Assembly: GCA_934476545.1 (NCBI GenBank)
Contig: CAKSOB010000059.1
Location: 1-8,777 of the forward strand
DNA length: 8,777 bases
Reading direction: 5' to 3'
From: an uncultured Eubacteriales bacterium
Lineage (GTDB): Bacteria > Bacillota > Clostridia > Oscillospirales > Acutalibacteraceae
Position 1 is the first letter of the stretch; every line of letters starts with the position of its first letter. The position numbers were made by a program, and so were the translations under genes. The notes below the pieces were generated by a model. The model did not search any database, was not told where the DNA came from, and was given only the letters and a program-made list of their open reading frames with translations. Shown in pieces: positions 6,158 through 8,777 of this stretch.

Positions 6158-7417
6158 ATGTTCAAAAGATTGAATATAAAGGAATGGCGTCAATTTTCGG
6201 ATGTTGATATTTTTTTCCATGAACATCTAACAGTTTTGACGGGAGCAAATGGCGCTGGAAAAACAACAATTCTGAATTTGCTTTCAAAAAGCACAGGGTG
6301 GAATCCGCAATTTGTTAGTTCATATGAAAAGGATGAAAGGGGCATCACTAAATATTTTAATAGTCTGAAAAAATTGGGGCGAAGATTCTTTATTAGAAAG
6401 GAAACTCTAGACCAAAGTGTCGAGAATAAATTGGGCGAATTAGAGTTTGATAACGGCACAATTGGAGATCTAGTATTGCCGAATAGTGTGAAAAATGGAA
6501 CGTATGAAATTGAGATTAGAAAAGGAAAAATGGAGAAGGGCGTCTATGTGAGCTCGCATAGGCCAAATTTTCCATATAAGGAAGTAAAATCAGTTCCAAC
6601 AACAGTCGCAACGCGTCAGCAAATATATAATAAATATAATGAGTTCAATAAATCGTTTGTGTTTGATACATATCGTAATGCAAATGAAGTTTCAGCTACA
6701 TCTTTGATTAAGGAAACATTGGCATCTCTTGCGATTTTTGGGTATGGAAACCAATCAGTTTCGCGAAACGAAACGGCACGTGAGCTGTTTGAGGGATATA
6801 TAAATATTCTTAAAATAGTATTGCCTCCTAAACTCGGGTTTGAGAAAATCGTTGTGGATATTCCAGAAGTGATGCTGTGTACAAAGACGGGAACTTTCCC
6901 GATAGATGCTGTTTCAGGTGGAATATCATCTATAATTGATATCACATGGCAACTTTATATGTTTTCAGATGTTTCGGACTCTTTTGTTGCGTTGATTGAC
7001 GAACCTGAAAATCATTTGCATCCAGAGTTGCCAAAAAGTTTTTTGGGTAATCTTATTAAGGCATTTCCTCATGTGCAATTTATTGTGGCTACACATAATC
7101 CGTTTATGATAAGCGCAGTGAAAGATTCTAATGTGTATGTCTTAGATTACAACGAATCTCATAAAGTTTATTCAACGAAACTGGACTATGTTAATAGGGC
7201 TGGAACATCAAATGCTATCCTTCGAGAAGTATTGGGGATTGATACATCCATTCCGTTTTGGGCGGAGGAGCAACTTGAAAGCATAATCAAGAAGTATCTA
7301 TCCTTGGATTTTACTCAGGAAAATCTGAATAACTTAAGAGGCGAAATGAAGGAAATTGGATTGTCCGATTTTATTCCTGATACTATTGCTCAAATTGCTG
7401 AGGGAAAAATTCAATGA
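6158..7417 (+). CDS. ptuA: PtuA-like ATPase of a Septu-type defence module
   Basis: A 419-residue ABC/AAA-type ATPase of the OLD/SMC-like group. The frame is open back to 6116, but GAGGGAGG at 6146-6153 supports the ATG at 6158, which also places the start at MFKRLNIKEWRQF, the typical opening of these proteins. Visible motifs: Walker A GANGAGKTT (29-37), signature-like VSGGIS (252-257), Walker B LIDEPENHLHP (279-289) and the switch histidine in ATHNPF (311-316). The span between Walker A and the signature is too short for a long coiled coil, as expected for PtuA rather than full SMC proteins. It has no TOPRIM domain, which argues against OLD nucleases. In Septu systems PtuA acts with the HNH nuclease PtuB against phage. 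An HNH gene in exactly that position follows, and this context supports the name more than the ATPase sequence alone. Confidence 0.78.
   Translation: MFKRLNIKEWRQFSDVDIFFHEHLTVLTGANGAGKTTILNLLSKSTGWNPQFVSSYEKDERGITKYFNSLKKLGRRFFIRKETLDQSVENKLGELEFDNGTIGDLVLPNSVKNGTYEIEIRKGKMEKGVYVSSHRPNFPYKEVKSVPTTVATRQQIYNKYNEFNKSFVFDTYRNANEVSATSLIKETLASLAIFGYGNQSVSRNETARELFEGYINILKIVLPPKLGFEKIVVDIPEVMLCTKTGTFPIDAVSGGISSIIDITWQLYMFSDVSDSFVALIDEPENHLHPELPKSFLGNLIKAFPHVQFIVATHNPFMISAVKDSNVYVLDYNESHKVYSTKLDYVNRAGTSNAILREVLGIDTSIPFWAEEQLESIIKKYLSLDFTQENLNNLRGEMKEIGLSDFIPDTIAQIAEGKIQ
7400..7405 (+). promoter_or_regulatory. Ribosome binding site that points to an out-of-frame start
   Basis: GAGGGA at 7400-7405 is eight bases before the ATG at 7414, which overlaps the PtuA stop as ATGA. 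This is the arrangement expected for the start of the nuclease gene. That ATG, however, opens a frame that ends at TAG 7453-7455 after 13 codons (MIKLSKWKNHKFW). The nuclease frame is one base behind it, so this site and the HNH frame do not agree. Confidence 0.6.
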
Positions 7418-7430
7418 TAAAGTTATCAAA

Positions 7431-8081
7431 GTGGAAAAACCACAAGTTCTGGTAGATTTTACTGAGCAGTGGACAAATGAATATTTGGATTGCCTTCAGA
7501 GAGATGAAAAGCCAAGTGAGACTATAGCGCATAGGTATAATAATAAAGCGATAAAGGACACACTTGAAAAAGAAACATTTGGGAAATGTGCTTATTGCGA
7601 GAGCAAAATTAAGCACGTTGAATTTGGAGACATTGAACATATATTACCTAAATGTAAAGATGCTCGTCCAGACTTATATGTCGAATGGAGTAATTTAACA
7701 TTGGCTTGTGAGGTGTGTAATCGAGTAAATAAAAGGGATTACTATAACCCGAATGTACCGTTAGTTAATCCTTATGAGGATAATCCAAAAGAATTCTTTA
7801 TCTTCCTTGGAACGATTATTACGGCAAGAAAAGACAATAAACGTGGGGCAATTACTGAAAGCATCTTAGATTTAAATCGCAGCGACCTAGTTGTTAGAAG
7901 AAATGAAAGATTGCAATCTGTTAATAAGCTATTGCGATCATGGGAGCAAACTAATGATAAGGCAATGAAGGACGTTTTAACTGAGGAGCTAAAAAGAGAA
8001 TGTACACCGGATAAAGAGTATTCTGCATTTGTTAAATCTTTTCTTATTGCAAAAGGGTTCCCAGAAGATAAATTGCAGTAA
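7431..8081 (+). CDS. ptuB: PtuB-like HNH endonuclease, start uncertain, possible frameshift at the 5' end
   Basis: An HNH nuclease of the TIGR02646/PtuB type. Counting from GTG 7431, zinc ligands are C53 and C56 (CAYC) and C93 and C96 (CEVC); the catalytic part reads DIEHILPK (E69, H70), WSNLTLAC (N88) and CNRVNK (N97, K101), so the core is complete. The C-terminal part is helical; total length from this GTG is 216 residues. The start is a problem. There is no ATG in frame near the family's usual beginning (KVEKPQ here). The GTG has no ribosome binding site, and TTG codons at 7386 and 7395 lie inside ptuA. The well-placed ATG at 7414 is in the next frame. One extra A in the CAAAGTGG stretch (7427-7434) would give MIKLSKVEKPQ, a natural start. 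So the gene may be frameshifted, mis-sequenced or weakly initiated. The frame itself is undamaged downstream. Confidence 0.75.
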   Translation: MEKPQVLVDFTEQWTNEYLDCLQRDEKPSETIAHRYNNKAIKDTLEKETFGKCAYCESKIKHVEFGDIEHILPKCKDARPDLYVEWSNLTLACEVCNRVNKRDYYNPNVPLVNPYEDNPKEFFIFLGTIITARKDNKRGAITESILDLNRSDLVVRRNERLQSVNKLLRSWEQTNDKAMKDVLTEELKRECTPDKEYSAFVKSFLIAKGFPEDKLQ

Positions 8082-8142
8082 GATATAACTACCTTGGCAC
8101 ATAAAGTGTTGCAAAATAAAAGATGAACACATACGCAATAAC

Positions 8143-8172
8143 TTGAAAATTTTTGTAGGAATGTGTTATAAT
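8143..8172 (+). promoter_or_regulatory. Strong predicted promoter of the first RNA unit
   Basis: TTGAAA at 8143-8148 and a perfect TATAAT at 8167-8172 are 18 bases apart, with TG at 8164-8165 forming an extended -10. The predicted start is near 8179. No ORF with a ribosome binding site follows, which is the main reason to read what is downstream as an RNA gene. The 61 bases between the nuclease stop and this promoter show nothing else. Confidence 0.75.
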
Positions 8173-8178
8173 AAAAAC

Positions 8179-8420
8179 GAACTTAGAAGGTTCCGTGCGG
8201 CGGCACATTAAAGCTGTACTCCGGTTGGGGAGGTAAATTACTAACACTTTGTGATGCTCGGAAGGGCATCGAGCCCACACCTGGGATATATGGTGAGTCC
8301 GCGTTTGGGGCTTGAATTTCTGACGACTACTGGTGTTCGGAAGGACATCGAGGCTGACAGCCAGCATTAAAACACGCATCTTAGATTAAGACACTGGATA
8401 ATGAAGATGCCGGTGTTTTT
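8179..8420 (+). ncRNA. Candidate structured non-coding RNA of about 240 nt
   Basis: The unit has its own promoter, ends in a terminator hairpin and contains no convincing coding frame. Two 21-base blocks, at 8253-8273 and 8332-8352, share the pattern GRTGYTCGGAAGGRCATCGAG and differ at three positions. Each block forms a six-pair hairpin (G-C, A/G-U, U-A, G-C, C-G or U-A, U-G) with the same CGGAAG loop, and all three differences keep the pairing, one of them a full C-G to U-A exchange. GAGCCC (8271-8276) can pair with GGGCTT (8308-8313), enclosing a CACC/GGTG helix, and GGCT/AGCC forms a hairpin at 8352-8362; GTGC/GCAC lies near the 5' end (8195-8206). I do not recognise the family. It is not RNase P, tmRNA, 6S RNA or a riboswitch class I know by core motif. 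The raiA motif, known from Clostridia, is one class to test. It may act in trans or belong to the element's replication or immunity. Confidence 0.62.
8371..8420 (+). terminator. Rho-independent terminator of the first RNA, with alternative stems
   Basis: AACAC-GCATCTT (8371-8382) pairs with AAGATGC (8404-8410) and GTGTT (8413-8417), leaving a CG bulge; the T-run ends at 8420. A competing hairpin pairs ACACTGG (8391-8397) with CCGGTGT (8410-8416) ahead of the same T-run. The two share their 3' arm, so only one can form at a time, though either would terminate. Confidence 0.75.
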
Positions 8421-8425
8421 CATAC

Positions 8426-8454
8426 TTGCAACCCCTTGACACATATGTTATAAT
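8426..8454 (+). promoter_or_regulatory. Predicted promoter of the second RNA unit
   Basis: TTGCAA at 8426-8431 and TATAAT at 8449-8454 are 17 bases apart, with TG at 8446-8447 extending the -10. The start would be near 8461. A perfect TTGACA at 8436-8441 is too close to this -10 to serve it and has no good -10 of its own. Confidence 0.65.
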
Positions 8455-8472
8455 GGGCTTGTAAAGCCCATT
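8452..8472 (+). promoter_or_regulatory. Perfect 21-bp inverted repeat over the -10 and start site
   Basis: AATGGGCTT (8452-8460) and AAGCCCATT (8464-8472) are exact reverse complements around GTA. The left arm covers half of the -10 box and the centre lies at the expected start site, so in RNA the left arm would be missing. This fits a repressor operator in DNA better than an RNA hairpin. No cognate repressor is identified; the XRE protein at 2970 is the only clear HTH regulator in view. Confidence 0.5.
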
Positions 8473-8560
8473 AGGGAACACAAAGTTCCCGGTTGGTAGA
8501 ATAGAATACGGATTTTAGAGCAGTCGTGTAGTGTGTGCTATGCGGCTGCTCTTTCTTTTT
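8461..8560 (+). ncRNA. Candidate small RNA of about 100 nt, or an attenuated leader
   Basis: Between the promoter and the terminator lies no ORF with a ribosome binding site. GGGAAC (8474-8479) and GTTCCC (8485-8490) form a perfect hairpin with an ACAAA loop. About 26 unpaired bases follow (GGTTGG, TAGAATAGAATA), then the terminator stem. The layout, 5' hairpin, open linker, terminator, is that of a trans-acting or antisense RNA such as plasmid-type control RNAs, but it could also be a leader that limits reading into the helicase region downstream. Confidence 0.5.
8517..8560 (+). terminator. Strong Rho-independent terminator of the second RNA
   Basis: AGAGCAGTCG (8517-8526) pairs with CGGCTGCTCT (8543-8552) over ten positions with one G-U pair; weaker pairs continue inward (TGTAG with CTATG). 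A run of mostly T, TTCTTTTT, follows at 8553-8560. Confidence 0.85.
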
Positions 8561-8596
8561 GTCACGAAATTAGCCAAAACTAACCGTCACGGCTGA

Positions 8597-8777
8597 GGCA
8601 AAACAGTCATCACCCTGTCCGCAATCCAAGATCTCATGTTGAACACATTCGAGGTCAACAAGGTCCTCATCATCGCGCCACTGCGTGTTGCAAGGGACAC
8701 ATGGCCGGCTGAGATCGAGAAGTGGGATCACCTGAAAAATCTGGACATTTCAATCGTCGTGGGCGATGTGAAGACAC
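8597..8777 (+). pseudogene. SNF2/DEAD-type helicase fragment, 5' end missing, continues past the window
   Basis: From 8597 the translation reads GKTVITLSAIQDLM, then VNKVLIIAPLRVARDTWPAEI and EKWDHL, the Walker A end and motif Ia region of phage-type SNF2 helicases, where DMGLGKT precedes and APLRVA...TW follows. The codon before GKT is TGA (8594-8596), and further upstream no frame resembles the missing N-terminal region of several dozen residues. The first in-frame ATG, 8636, has no ribosome binding site. The open frame runs to the window's end, so the rest may be intact. Base use here is clearly more GC-rich than in the preceding 4 kb. Two readings fit: an element inserted at the Walker A codons and split the gene, or a recombination event joined foreign DNA to the truncated gene. 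A frameshift inside GLGKT alone would not explain the lost upstream part. Confidence 0.7.

Noticed and set aside
7434..7440. Programmed -1 frameshift at GAAAAAC joining the ATG 7414 frame to the nuclease
   Set aside because: Direction and position fit, but the site is not a strong slippery heptamer and no stimulatory stem or internal Shine-Dalgarno was found; a simple indel or alternative start is more economical.
6158..8420. Retron with PtuA/PtuB effectors and the 8179-8420 RNA as msr-msd
   Set aside because: No reverse transcriptase is present in the window, and the RNA has its own promoter and terminator; it does not show the long msd stem expected.
8436..8441. TTGACA as the -35 of the second RNA promoter
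   Set aside because: It is only seven bases from TATAAT; 17 bases downstream there is only TTGTAA. TTGCAA at 8426 gives the right spacing.
8517..8552. Group II intron domain V
   Set aside because: The stem starts with GAGC, but it lacks a GNRA loop and a two-base bulge, no domain VI follows, and the T-run marks it as a terminator.

Overview
The window looks like accessory DNA (a prophage-like or integrative island) from a low-to-moderate GC, Gram-positive gut-type Clostridia, plausibly Oscillospiraceae/Ruminococcaceae. The grounds are strong AGGAGG-type ribosome binding sites, TATAAT promoters with TG extensions, a DUF4143 ATPase of the kind expanded in these bacteria, and a phage-type SNF2 helicase fragment at the right edge. 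No rRNA, tRNA, integrase or CRISPR array is visible. All genes I accept are on the + strand. The organism assignment is inference.

Left block (1-2736): a tightly packed gene set. It holds the 3' end of an unrecognised gene, a 55-residue protein with a ribbon-helix-helix-like pattern, a calcineurin-type metallophosphoesterase with a C-terminal cysteine cluster, a 134-residue protein whose C-terminal half resembles the 55-residue protein, and a bacterial poly(ADP-ribose) glycohydrolase-like (TIGR02452/DUF2263) protein with an intact GGG...QEE loop. It reads as one operon for a nucleotide or ADP-ribose related activity; its job is not known.

Middle block (2737-4238): two ungapped 100-bp tandem copies of a foldable element, then an XRE-type regulator and a second, different metallophosphoesterase. 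Next comes an exact 33-bp-period array of four GAATTTTGTCGCA-type boxes directly upstream of a good sigma-70 promoter.

Right block (4239-8081): a DUF4143 AAA ATPase, an unrecognised 151-residue protein, and a visibly more AT-rich pair that reads as a Septu-type defence module: a PtuA-like ABC/AAA ATPase and a PtuB-like HNH nuclease. The nuclease frame has no convincing start codon. The ATG that has a ribosome binding site and overlaps the ptuA stop lies in the wrong frame, which suggests a one-base disruption at the 5' end of ptuB or an unusual start.

Right end (8082-8777): no intact gene, but two compact transcription units. The first has a strong promoter, a roughly 240-nt structured RNA with two near-identical hairpins whose differences keep the pairing, and a terminator. 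The second has a promoter with a perfect 21-bp inverted repeat over its -10 and start site, a roughly 100-nt RNA and a terminator. Immediately after lies a SNF2-type helicase sequence that begins abruptly at the GKT of its Walker A motif, so this is probably the edge of an insertion or a decayed gene. The two RNAs, the 33-bp array and the damaged ptuB start are the parts most worth a second look.
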